DNA of 47,539 nt from Chitinophagaceae bacterium (GTDB lineage Bacteria > Bacteroidota > Bacteroidia > Chitinophagales > Chitinophagaceae): positions 1 through 47,539 of the forward strand of contig CANGGD010000005.1 of the NCBI GenBank assembly GCA_947453295.1. Reading direction: 5' to 3'. Below are positions 11,101 through 19,376 of this stretch, piece by piece. Below the pieces are notes generated by a model, which searched no databases, was not told where the DNA came from, and worked only from the letters and a program-made list of their open reading frames with translations. The translations under genes were made by a program, and so were the position numbers. The first letter of the stretch is position 1, and each line of letters starts with the position of its first letter.

Positions 11101-14100
11101 ATTCATAATAGTTCAAGTTTGGCGCTTGCCGGAGGTACATTAAATACTTTAGCAGGTTTCTCAGATACATTAAATAATTTACAACTTTCAGAAAACTCAT
11201 TTATAACTTTAGGCAATGCAGCTCACAAATTAGTATTTACATCGAGCGCAACACAATCATGGATAGCAAATAAGACTTTAAGAATAACTGGATGGGAAGG
11301 TTCCAGTATAAGTGGAGGAACAAAAGGAAAAATATATTTTGGCAATACTTCAAGTGGCTTAACCCCTACTCAATTAAATAATGTTCAATTTGATCCACAA
11401 GGAGTAAAAGCTAATCTGTTATCTTCTGGAGAATTAGTTCCTCTAAGTTATGTAAGCCTTGCTTCTACAACTGATACATTAAATTATGGATCAGTTTGCA
11501 TGGGCACAGCAAGAGCACAAATAAATTATACTATAACAAACTCTGGATCCGCCACTGCATATGGAATATCAGTTTTGTCATCAAATGCGGATTATTCTGT
11601 TGTTAATTTGCCGGATACAATTGTGCCTGGTGGAAGCAGAACATTTGGAATTATTTTTACACCATCAATATCGGGTACACGAAATTCTACTATAACGATT
11701 TCTACTACCTCAGCTAATGCAAATTCGCCAATACAATTTTCTGTAACAGGTATCGGAGTTGCTTTGCCATTTTCGCCTACGGGAACAAATGGAATTCGTT
11801 GTGCAAGTGGAACTGTAAACCTTAGTGGTACTGCAGGAGTAAATGAAGTAATAGATTGGTATTCAAGTTCAACTGGCGGACTTTCTCTACTTGCCGGAAA
11901 TAACAATTTTACCACGCCTAGTTTATCAGTAACAACTACTTATTTTATTACATCAAGAAATATTAATAATGGCTGTGCTTCTTCTGTAAGATCTGCTGTA
12001 ATTGCTACTATAAATCCTTTGCCAAATGCACCTACAGGAACTAATGCGTATAGATGCTCATCAGGAACTATGACAGTAGCTGCATCAACAGCAGCTGGCG
12101 AAACAATAGACTGGTATTCAGCTGCGACAGGCGGCTCTATTTTGGCTGCTAGTTCAAATAATTATACTACACCTAGTTTAACTACAACAACAACCTATTA
12201 TGCAGAAGCAAGAAACACTACACTCAGTTGTGTAAGTACTTCAAGGACTCCCGTTCTGGCTGTAATTACTAGTCCACCTGCTACACCTACTGGAGTGAAT
12301 GGATCAAGATGCGCAACTGGTTCAGTTAATATTAGTGCGAATGTAAGTACCAACGAAACAGCTGATTGGTATCTGGTATCAACAGGGGGAACTGTGCAGG
12401 CTTCCGGAGTCTTAACTTTTTCAACACCTTCAATCTCTTTAACTACCACATACTTTGCTGCGGCAAGAAATCAAGTTACGGGTTGTGTTTCAACAAATAG
12501 ACAAGCTGTTGTAGCATTAGTTAATCAATCTCCCTCACAACCAGATGTTACCAATGCATCAAAATGTTCGAGTGGCTCGCTTAATCTTTCAGCTTCTCCA
12601 ATTGGAAGTGAATTAATTGATTGGTATGCAGATTCGATAGGTGGAATTAGCATTGCTAGTAATACTTTAACTTATACAACACCTATTATAAGTGTTACAA
12701 CTACTTATTATGCGGCTTCCCGAAACAATAGCAACGGCTGCTCTTCTTCAAGAAAACCTGTTGTTGCAACAATCTATACTCCGCCTTCTAGTCCTGTTGG
12801 AATTAATGCACAAAGCTGTGGACCAAGCGTTTTAGATCTATCATCAACACCAAATACAAATGAAATAATTGATTGGTATGATAGTCAAACTGGCGGAAAT
12901 CTTTTGGCTGCCAGTACACCTGATTATTCAACTCCAAATATTATTTCTCTAACTACTACCTATTATATAGAGGCGAAAAATACTGTTACAGGATGTATTT
13001 CTTCAGCGAGAACTCCTGTGCTAGCAATTATTAATTCAGCGCCTTCATTGCCTTCTTCAACTTCAAACTCACGTTGTGGGATAGGTTCAAAAATAATTAC
13101 AGTTACAACTAGTCTTAACCAAACTGGAGATTGGTATTCAGCTTCTTCAGGAGGAACTTTATTGGCTGCATCTACTACGTCATATTCTGCATCAATTAGT
13201 TTTTTGGGAACAACCACTTTTTATTTTCAAGTAAGGGATACTGTTACTGGCTGCTCATCAGCTACAAGACAATTTTTTACTTTAACTGCAAGTCAGATTC
13301 CCTCTTTCCCAACTGGAACTAATGCATCAAGATGTTCTACTGGAGAAGTAACAATATCTGCTTCGCCTGGAGCTTCGGAAACAATTGATTGGTATGCTGC
13401 ATCTACAAGCGGATCAGCATTAGCAACAACTTCTCTAACATACACTACACCTAGTATTTCTCTAACTACAACCTATTATGCAGAAGCAAGAAATAATACA
13501 ACAGGTTGTATATCTGCAACAAGAACAGCAGTAACAGCAACCATAAATGTATTGCCATCAGCACCTTCAGTAACAAATGGTGCAAGATGTGGAACTGGAA
13601 CAGTAGGTTTATCAGCATCAGGAACAGGAACAATTAAATGGTATAATACTTTAACTGCTGGAACATTATTAAGCAGCGGAAACAGTTATACTACACCAAG
13701 CATATCATCAACAACGATTTACTATGCAATGGATTCAATCGTTGCAACGGGTTGTACATCTGCCACAAGAACAGCAGTAACGGCAACTGTAAATGTAGTG
13801 CCATCAGCACCAATAGGAACAGATGGGGCAAGATGTGGAACAGGAACCGTTAGTTTATCAGCATCAGGAACAGGAACAATTAAATGGTACAACACTTCAA
13901 CTGCTGGAACATTATTAAGCAGCGGAAACAGTTATACTACACCAAGTATATCATCAACAACGATTTACTATGCAATGGATTCAATTGTTGCTACAGGTTG
14001 TGTATCTGCAACAAGAACAGCAGTAACGGCAACTGTAAACGCAGTGCCTTCTAATGTGATTTCAAGCAGAGATTCTGCTCGATGTGGAAGTGGAACAAAC

Positions 14101-17100
14101 TTACTCACTGCAATAATTCCAAGTGGAGCAACAAATATAAATTGGTATGCCGATTCCTCTACTAACTCATCTATACTTGCAACTGGCACAAGTTTTACTA
14201 CCCCTAGTTTAACTGTAACAACAAAATATTATGTAGCATCAACCAATGGTTTAGGATGTTATTCATCTGTGTTGAAGGCGGTAACAGCAACAATAAATGT
14301 TATTCCTGATTTACCTATAGGTGTAACTAGTGTTGCAAGATGCGGTTCTGGTTCTGTTACTTTAAATGCCACAGCACCTTCATCTCCAACAGGAAACAAT
14401 ATTGTCTGGTATGATGTTTCAACTGGAGGCACTCCGTTACAAACTGCAACAAATTATACTACTCCTTCTTCAAATTCAATAACAACCACTTATTATACTG
14501 CAACAAAATCAGCAGCAAATTGTTACTCAAATCGCGTTGCTTCTATTGCTATAATTAATAGTACACCAGTTTCGCCTATTGTTTACAGTGATTCTATCTG
14601 TGCTTCAAGAACTGGTGGTAATGTTTCTATTACGCTTTCTGCGGTAGGGGATGATAATAATTATTTAAAATGGTATAATGGAATTAATGATGCCGTTCCA
14701 TTTGATTCTGTTGTGAATTCTGTAACTAAAACCGTTAGTGTTACAACTACTTATTATGTAGCAGATTATAGTCCAGAAACTGGATGCTTATCCGGTAGAG
14801 TGCTTGCGCTTGCAAAAGTATTGGCATTGCCTTCATCCGTAACAAATTCAACAAATGCTTCTAGATGTGGAACGGGTTCTGTAACACTGGGCGCTACTTT
14901 GTCTGCAGGTGCTTCAACAGTAAACTGGTATGCAGATTCATCTGTTTCTGGAATCGCCTTAGCAAGTGGTACAAGTTTTAATACACCATCTATTTCGACT
15001 ACCAGAATATATTATGTTGCTGCAGTTTCTAATGCTGGATGTTTTTCAACTACATTAAAATCAGCTACAGCAACAATTTTTACTTTACCGGATACGCCAA
15101 CTGTTTCAAATATTCAATCTAGATGTGGTTCTGGTTCAATTTCTTTGACGGCTACTTCATCAATTGGCTACCCAATTTGGTATCGTGTATCTGTAGGCGG
15201 TAGCGCACTAACAACCGCAACAACTTCAATTGTCAATTATACTACTAATCTATTTGCTGACAGCATATTTTATGTTGCTTCCAAAACAACAGACGGATGC
15301 TTTTCTTCAAGGGTTGCAGTAACTGCACGCATCAATAATATTCCTTTCCCTCCAGTTGGAGTTAATGGTTCAAGATGTGGTAACGGCATAATTTTATTAA
15401 CAGCAAATCCTGGAGCAAATGAAACAATTGATTGGTACAGCGCTGCTGTTGGAGGATCATTATTATCTTCTAACAACCTCAATTATACAACTGACTCATT
15501 ATCTAACACAACTACTTATTTCGCCGTTGCAAAGAACAGTAACTCAAATTGTATTTCTGAAACAAGAACTGCTGTAATTGCTATTGTAAACCCTGCAATT
15601 ACTTCAGCTGTTTCTATTAATTCAAATGCTCCTGAAAATAAAGTATGTGCAGGCAACACCGTTATCTTTACGGCTAATTCTAATAATCAAGGAATCTCGC
15701 CTATTTATCAGTGGAAATTAAATGGAGTAAATGTAGGTTCAAATACTGATATTTTTACTTCATCAAACTTAAGTAATAATGATTCTGTATGGGTTGTATT
15801 GAATTCAAGCGCTTCTCCTTGTCTTGTAAATAGTCAGGTTTCGTCAAACAAAATTATCAATACTGTTTATCAATTACCTAGTATAAGGGATTACAATTAC
15901 ATATGTGGCACAGATAGTTCAAGAAAATTGATAGGGTCACCCGCGCCTGCAATTAGTTATGCATGGACAGCTTCAAATATAAATGTAGTTTCTTTAGAAC
16001 CTTCAGGAACTGATTCTTATGGCGATGGTATTTGCAATGTTTTAGCAGAAGGAATAGGCTCTACCAATATAACTTATACTGACATTAATGGATGTAGTAA
16101 AACGATTCCATTTAATGTTTATTCATTGCCTAGTAGGCCAGTAAAAATTTACGGCCCTTCTCAACTTTGTGATTATTTCAAACCATCAGGATTTACAGAT
16201 ACAATTTTTTATTACGTAACTTCTGTGAATGGGGTATCAAATAATGGAGGATATGTTTGGACCACTTCAACAGGCGCAAGAATTGTTAGTGGTAATGGAA
16301 CAATGAGAATAGGAGTTATTTTTGATTCGACACTTTCAATTAATACTGGCGCTATTATAGTAAAAACATTATCCCCTTTTGGATGTACTAGTATAGAAAG
16401 AGGATTAAGAGTTTATTATACTCGACCAATATTGTATGCTTGGAATGGAGCCAGTGATATTTGCAAGTTCATGGACAAAGATACTGTTGTAACATATTCT
16501 GTAAATTATCAATCTCAAGCCAGTTATTACGATTGGATAATTCCTTCCGGTGTTCAGTTGGTTAGTTCATGGAACTTACAAGATTCAAATGTTATCAAAG
16601 TTAAATTTACCAGTCAATACGATTCTGGAGATATTAAAGTTGCAATAATTTCAAATTGTGGCTCCACTTCTTACAAGATTTTTAAACTAAATAGAACTAC
16701 AAGGCCATCCGCCCCAAGTTCAATAAATGGACCTTCAACAGTTTGTCCTTATTACGGAAATGATTCATTGTTGACTTATTCCGTTGATACAGTAGAAGGT
16801 GAAAACTTTTATCATTGGGAGCTACCGGATTCTGTAAGCCTCATTTCAGCAAATGATGATTCTTCATTAATAAGAGTTAAGATTTTAAATGGATATACAA
16901 CCGCCTCTTTTAAAGTAATGACATATAATTCTTGCTCTTACTCAGGGTATATTTCAGCAACTGTTTCGGCAAGCCCTAACCCTGTCCCAGGAACTATAAA
17001 TGGTACAACAAACGTGTGCATGCTTTATTATGATTCGGCTTATTATAGGATAAAAAAATTAACTGGTGTTCCAAATTATGTTTGGTCGGTTCCGCCAGGT

Positions 17101-18141
17101 GCTACTATAGTTCAACATCCAGGTGGATTGGGGGAGAATGATACCATTATTAAAGTAAAATTTGTTCCTAATGCTTCGCTCATTGATAATTATATAGAAG
17201 TAAGATCCCTGGGTTGTAATCTTAGTGCACCTAGAAAATTACAAATTACAAATGGAACTGCACCATCCTTCCAAGTTGGTACAAAGATTTATGGGCCAAC
17301 AAATGTTTGTGAAGATATTCAATCAAGCATGTTGCCAAACGGTGATACAGTTATTTATTACATTTCAAAAGTCAGAAATGCATCATCTTATGAATGGACT
17401 GTTCCTTCAAATGCAAGAATTGTTGCTCACCCTGCAGGCATAGGGATCAATGATACTATCATTAAAGTTATGTTTAATAGTTCATTTAGAACGGGCACTA
17501 TTAATGTTTTCGCAAATAATCATTGCTTCTCGAACGGGGATCGATTGAGTTTAAATATTTCATTGAAGTCGGCTTATAAGCCTTCCAGTATTTACTATAC
17601 ACAAACAAATAATTGCCCTAACAGATCATATTATTTTTATGTTTCTGCAATGCCAACATACGCTACATCATTGATATGGTCTTTTCCATCCAGTTTAAGA
17701 ATAGACTCAGGACAAGGTTCTACCAGAGTTAAAGTGACTGCCTTAGCTTCATCAACTGCGATAAATGGAGATGCGATTGTGTATGCATCAAATAATTGTT
17801 CAGTAAGCGCAACTAGAACTATCAAACTTAATATAGATGCTTGTGCTCAGTTTGCCACTACAAAAATTGCATCAAATGTATTTGCGACAAAAGACAAAAC
17901 AAAAATAGAATTGACATTATATCCTGTTCCTGTAATAGATAATTTACATATTCAAATCTATGGTGATGAATCGTCACAAGCTGAGATTAGAGTTTTCGAC
18001 TTACAAGGACGAATAATAAAAGAATTTTTGTGTAATGGTTCAAAAATCCAATTGCCACTTAGCAATATTATGACGGGTGTTTATATTTTAGAATACAAAA
18101 AAGATAAACAGGTTGTAGTAAAAAAGTTCATCAAATTGTAA
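5146..18141 (+). CDS. 4331-aa T9SS-secreted beta-helix / Ig / PKD surface protein
   Basis: Starts with a signal peptide (MNWKHVHILIVSFF...HVNAQ, residues 1-25). Next is a GNWS..SNWSG...P.SSDSVVI motif and a Thr/Ser/Asn-rich beta-helical region with autotransporter-associated (PATR) strands near nt 7138, 7546, 7970 and 8390, closing with GKIYFG...LSTGEVVP (~8700-8830). A two-part Ig/filamin-like linker follows (~8836-9465), then a second GNWS motif (~9477) and a second beta-helix with PATR strands near 10600 and 11020 ending in GKIYFG...LSSGELVP (~11450). Then come an ASH/HYDIN-like Ig domain (~11461-11765), fifteen ~82-88-aa CHU_C-associated Ig-like repeats (RC...WY...TTPS...TTYY...GC; ~11770-15590), another Ig domain, six PKD-like modules (~16126-17850) and a type A sorting domain (LYPVPVIDNLHI...MTGVYILEY...VVKKFIKL). 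Extracellular location is well supported; function (adhesion, matrix) is inference. Confidence 0.93.
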   Translation: MNWKHVHILIVSFFLFIATLHVNAQKTFTATTGNWSLASNWSGSTLPTSSDSVVIAGGKTVTIDVSTAVCAAINLAPSSSGTATLNFNIGSVLTVSRKVTLGGASADNLIGALTMTNGGKLICGGLAVGRSTTSSTFTPGNGTIVFKATNTIPTSVFTIFNNLIDSSGTTTLGAGVTIDSLTIVTGATFSGSTFNNTINGSIVNNGSMTFGGTTSFTGSVNQTISGTGATTQFASITINNTGTSPANIVEVSSTNFSASSAFLILTKGILKMSGSYSFNNNFFSTAGYTIASGSGIWLNNPNVVVAAQTGSPTLGGSIRITSGKYYVGTSASNSMSYNTGSSFTIDGTDTSSCKFVVAGRFSPTTAASNSITYNQSGGLVFVDSVGSTSTTLAAFDIGASGSNFTMSGGMILINKACSFTSDYYNVAATSTVTGGQLVIGDARTIGSPVIRVNSTVPIGSLIINGTSTPTARIKTNALTITDSLLINSGGTLNDSIVNISVGKNWINNGTFSTFLKPTVTLSGSNQNIKGSATTTFLNLALAGTGTKTLNIKTNVSDTLTVNDDITLNLSTFSLGSPTSINLKCGAPLGSLITGGDSLKLGGNVTVSKLGTGTKGAVINSPLFLGSGDRKFLVQKGSAIDTSLTISGTINGSFALIKDSLGTLILSGNNTNTGIDSVKGGVLNIQHANALGTTGSGTVVSSGAALEVQGGIAVGAESININGTGVLTSGAIRSINGVNTIGGTITLSGAASVRSDADTLKLTASNSITGTNNLTLLGSGTGLISGTITTSSGTLTKSETGKWILSGTNTYSGATTVSAGVLNIRNAAGLGTIAGATTVISGAALEVQGGIAVADTTTISGTGISANGAIRSISGVNSFTAPITLGSASSIQSDADTLKLTASNSIRGTNMGLTINGVGVGLISGTITTGTGWLVKSDAGKWILSGNNTNTGIDSVKGGVLNIQHANALGTTGSGTVVSSGATLQLQGGITVGAEALNLAGVGVDGNAALDNLSGNNTFGGPITLNADATIRNQADSFILSGTITGAAYQLTLGGASLGGRIGGVISGTGSTASIRKVTSSGIWNLTGTNTYTGSTLIQAGTLRIGAAERIVNSVNVYLGGGTFNTGSAVGYSETLDTVTLSANSTIALGTGAHSLSFANSNTVSWTSGTTLTITGWAGTAGQSGTAGKIYFGTSASGLTLSQLSQIFFYDGTTTKKATILSTGEVVPAISPSRIVIQNISSPQVAGVAFPVTINLVDQNGNPSYADRDITIRLDTLNTSDDLSNGDSIGVIINGSSYLTISNVVYTFAEDSILFTAKDTSVSSTLISDTSNYFRVKAGALYSFDIEQSGGGNIQPQVQNVPFNISITATDAYGNMDSTFNSTVTISSTGTFSGTSTTTASFVNGFLTSHTITISNTGKFTITATRNSFVGISDTFNVGVVRYAVSSGNWSGNIWSNSPTGTANLSYKPTSSDAAVILSGKKIIVNASDSCNTLTFNGDVINLTVNANYSLTVAGNLKIFNASSSSYLDSLSGLGTLNCKSITVGGTNNPTTRRRTDSITVVSTIQNLNVSNDVTLYGKDAGGGRRNNSIFKLNSGTCKVGGSVFSIGQNNSISTFYLNQGLGNGVLSFTGSIPKFSLSSTNNSGKTFFYLKMNGSSSSIEFSGNNLSQTIPLTFDSVKNRTASVTTSNIVYNNLIVSNKGTKSLSGNTNINKTLEVRSGTVLNLSNYNLQSPAEVKMTTGNSDSTNIKGTGTLFLGGNITITDTSINSSKGAVISCPVDLGATRTISVSDNTNTTNDLAITNVISGTGFGITKTGAGKLLLSANNTYSGINTITTGSLNIQHPNALGANSAATSIQSGGCLEIQGGITVSEPITLSGTGVSSTGAIRSIQGKNTLTGLISLIGSSSCFADADTLVLDVASGNSITGNFDLSFGGSGNIKILDPIATGTSSCSKNGLGSLTFLASNTYTGNTIINAGSLNLGANNTIHNSSSLALAGGTLNTLAGFSDTLNNLQLSENSFITLGNAAHKLVFTSSATQSWIANKTLRITGWEGSSISGGTKGKIYFGNTSSGLTPTQLNNVQFDPQGVKANLLSSGELVPLSYVSLASTTDTLNYGSVCMGTARAQINYTITNSGSATAYGISVLSSNADYSVVNLPDTIVPGGSRTFGIIFTPSISGTRNSTITISTTSANANSPIQFSVTGIGVALPFSPTGTNGIRCASGTVNLSGTAGVNEVIDWYSSSTGGLSLLAGNNNFTTPSLSVTTTYFITSRNINNGCASSVRSAVIATINPLPNAPTGTNAYRCSSGTMTVAASTAAGETIDWYSAATGGSILAASSNNYTTPSLTTTTTYYAEARNTTLSCVSTSRTPVLAVITSPPATPTGVNGSRCATGSVNISANVSTNETADWYLVSTGGTVQASGVLTFSTPSISLTTTYFAAARNQVTGCVSTNRQAVVALVNQSPSQPDVTNASKCSSGSLNLSASPIGSELIDWYADSIGGISIASNTLTYTTPIISVTTTYYAASRNNSNGCSSSRKPVVATIYTPPSSPVGINAQSCGPSVLDLSSTPNTNEIIDWYDSQTGGNLLAASTPDYSTPNIISLTTTYYIEAKNTVTGCISSARTPVLAIINSAPSLPSSTSNSRCGIGSKIITVTTSLNQTGDWYSASSGGTLLAASTTSYSASISFLGTTTFYFQVRDTVTGCSSATRQFFTLTASQIPSFPTGTNASRCSTGEVTISASPGASETIDWYAASTSGSALATTSLTYTTPSISLTTTYYAEARNNTTGCISATRTAVTATINVLPSAPSVTNGARCGTGTVGLSASGTGTIKWYNTLTAGTLLSSGNSYTTPSISSTTIYYAMDSIVATGCTSATRTAVTATVNVVPSAPIGTDGARCGTGTVSLSASGTGTIKWYNTSTAGTLLSSGNSYTTPSISSTTIYYAMDSIVATGCVSATRTAVTATVNAVPSNVISSRDSARCGSGTNLLTAIIPSGATNINWYADSSTNSSILATGTSFTTPSLTVTTKYYVASTNGLGCYSSVLKAVTATINVIPDLPIGVTSVARCGSGSVTLNATAPSSPTGNNIVWYDVSTGGTPLQTATNYTTPSSNSITTTYYTATKSAANCYSNRVASIAIINSTPVSPIVYSDSICASRTGGNVSITLSAVGDDNNYLKWYNGINDAVPFDSVVNSVTKTVSVTTTYYVADYSPETGCLSGRVLALAKVLALPSSVTNSTNASRCGTGSVTLGATLSAGASTVNWYADSSVSGIALASGTSFNTPSISTTRIYYVAAVSNAGCFSTTLKSATATIFTLPDTPTVSNIQSRCGSGSISLTATSSIGYPIWYRVSVGGSALTTATTSIVNYTTNLFADSIFYVASKTTDGCFSSRVAVTARINNIPFPPVGVNGSRCGNGIILLTANPGANETIDWYSAAVGGSLLSSNNLNYTTDSLSNTTTYFAVAKNSNSNCISETRTAVIAIVNPAITSAVSINSNAPENKVCAGNTVIFTANSNNQGISPIYQWKLNGVNVGSNTDIFTSSNLSNNDSVWVVLNSSASPCLVNSQVSSNKIINTVYQLPSIRDYNYICGTDSSRKLIGSPAPAISYAWTASNINVVSLEPSGTDSYGDGICNVLAEGIGSTNITYTDINGCSKTIPFNVYSLPSRPVKIYGPSQLCDYFKPSGFTDTIFYYVTSVNGVSNNGGYVWTTSTGARIVSGNGTMRIGVIFDSTLSINTGAIIVKTLSPFGCTSIERGLRVYYTRPILYAWNGASDICKFMDKDTVVTYSVNYQSQASYYDWIIPSGVQLVSSWNLQDSNVIKVKFTSQYDSGDIKVAIISNCGSTSYKIFKLNRTTRPSAPSSINGPSTVCPYYGNDSLLTYSVDTVEGENFYHWELPDSVSLISANDDSSLIRVKILNGYTTASFKVMTYNSCSYSGYISATVSASPNPVPGTINGTTNVCMLYYDSAYYRIKKLTGVPNYVWSVPPGATIVQHPGGLGENDTIIKVKFVPNASLIDNYIEVRSLGCNLSAPRKLQITNGTAPSFQVGTKIYGPTNVCEDIQSSMLPNGDTVIYYISKVRNASSYEWTVPSNARIVAHPAGIGINDTIIKVMFNSSFRTGTINVFANNHCFSNGDRLSLNISLKSAYKPSSIYYTQTNNCPNRSYYFYVSAMPTYATSLIWSFPSSLRIDSGQGSTRVKVTALASSTAINGDAIVYASNNCSVSATRTIKLNIDACAQFATTKIASNVFATKDKTKIELTLYPVPVIDNLHIQIYGDESSQAEIRVFDLQGRIIKEFLCNGSKIQLPLSNIMTGVYILEYKKDKQVVVKKFIKL
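7144..8088 (+). repeat. Near-identical PATR strand copies 834 bp apart
   Basis: The ~111-bp segment at 7144-7254 (encoding GNNTNTGIDSVKGGVLNIQ and following residues) recurs at 7978-8088 with only scattered third-position changes; the offset is 834 bp (278 codons). A more diverged copy lies between them near 7546-7680. This indicates duplication of a whole PATR-plus-spacer unit. Confidence 0.85.
13551..14042 (+). repeat. Recent 246-bp tandem duplication of an Ig-like unit
   Basis: Ig-like units 8 and 9 of the 15-unit array (starting near 13551 and 13797) are nearly identical in DNA with a 246-bp (82-aa) period, including synonymous sites. Other units of the array differ widely, so this pair duplicated recently or was homogenised. 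Confidence 0.88.
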
Positions 18142-18179
18142 AAGTTGAGTTGATTTTATAAAGACTCATTTTATATTTA

Positions 18180-19361
18180 TTACCACACCAAACTAGTAAC
18201 TCCATTTTGTTTTTTTAAGAAATATAATTTCTTGTTTTCATAATAATCAAAAACGTTGCTTTTAATCGAAGCCTTTGTTTTTTTAAAATTATAATTCACC
18301 AAATAAGGAGAGTTGTTGTTGTTTATACTAAGAAGATAATCATCCGGATAATTTGAAAACAAGCTAGAAAAAAAAGTTATCAACTCCATGCCTTTGTATG
18401 CAAAATCAGAAGGGTTTGCTTTATAAATATTTGCGTATACATTTCTAAACTTGTAAGCCATATTGTTAGTATCTGATTTATTTACATAAAAACTTGAAGA
18501 ATAATAAACCGGGATTTTTTTTGCATACTTACTGGTTTTATTTAAAAAACTAAATCCATCCCAATTGGGCATTCCCATAATCGTAATATCATAGTTAGGA
18601 TGTGTAAAATTGTTCACAGAAGTGTAAAATTCTTTTGCGAAAACTTCATCTAAACTGGCAGCAATGATAATATTTTTCATAGTGCTATCGAGATTGCTTT
18701 GAACTGATGCAAAGGAGGAGTCAATTGTTAGTGTTTTTATTTTCAATAAATTATTGCCATCAGGGCTATTGAATTCTTTTAAATAATTATAGACTTTTTC
18801 TTCTTGAGAGCCTTTTTTAGTTACCAATAGTATGTTGTCATTATTGTGACTTTGTATCAAAAAACTTATTATGGCGCTACAATGAGTTTTTAGTGTTGAA
18901 TTTAAAATATAGTAGAATGGATTGTTGGTGATTCCGCAATCATTTGGATGTGAGATAGAAACAAAAGGTATTTGATGAACTTTACCGAAGCTGGCCAATT
19001 GAACTAGATCTGTTTCTTTAACAACACCAAGCATTATGTCGAGTTGTTCTAATTTTTCTGATTGAATCAATTGATTAACTGATTGCGAATCAGATTTAAT
19101 GTCATAAATAAATAATTCAGTTGGTCTACTGGGTGGAAACATCTTCAAAGCAAGTTGTGCGCCGTGAACATAGTCAATTCCTTGCAATGAGAATTTTGGA
19201 AATTTCTTATCGTAAGGATAAATATCTGGATTGAAAATAGAATCAAGATAAATGGGAACAAAGAGCCCGATTTTAAAGGTCTTTTCAACGGGTGAGTTTT
19301 CTTGGGCTTGTACAATAAAACTGAACAATAGCATTAACAGAAAACAAAAATATTTTTTCAT
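18180..19361 (-). CDS. Secreted periplasmic-binding-fold (type I) protein
   Basis: 393 aa from the ATG at 19361. A TTG nine bases upstream (19370) could extend it by three residues, but MKKYFCFLLMLLFSFIVQAQ is a complete signal peptide on its own. The body resembles type I periplasmic-binding / branched-chain amino acid receptor proteins: KIGLFVPIYLDS near the start, HGAQLALKMFPP, a first-domain segment MLGVVKETDLVQLASFGK, then IPFVSISHPND and HCSAIISFLI. No ABC permease or ATPase gene is adjacent, so transport is not shown; related Bacteroidota proteins are also linked to envelope functions. It lies directly behind guaA on the same strand and was probably co-transcribed. Its 3' end converges on the giant gene, with only 38 nt between the stops. 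Confidence 0.75.
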   Translation of the reverse strand: MKKYFCFLLMLLFSFIVQAQENSPVEKTFKIGLFVPIYLDSIFNPDIYPYDKKFPKFSLQGIDYVHGAQLALKMFPPSRPTELFIYDIKSDSQSVNQLIQSEKLEQLDIMLGVVKETDLVQLASFGKVHQIPFVSISHPNDCGITNNPFYYILNSTLKTHCSAIISFLIQSHNNDNILLVTKKGSQEEKVYNYLKEFNSPDGNNLLKIKTLTIDSSFASVQSNLDSTMKNIIIAASLDEVFAKEFYTSVNNFTHPNYDITIMGMPNWDGFSFLNKTSKYAKKIPVYYSSSFYVNKSDTNNMAYKFRNVYANIYKANPSDFAYKGMELITFFSSLFSNYPDDYLLSINNNNSPYLVNYNFKKTKASIKSNVFDYYENKKLYFLKKQNGVTSLVW

Positions 19362-19376
19362 TAAAGACAATTTAAG

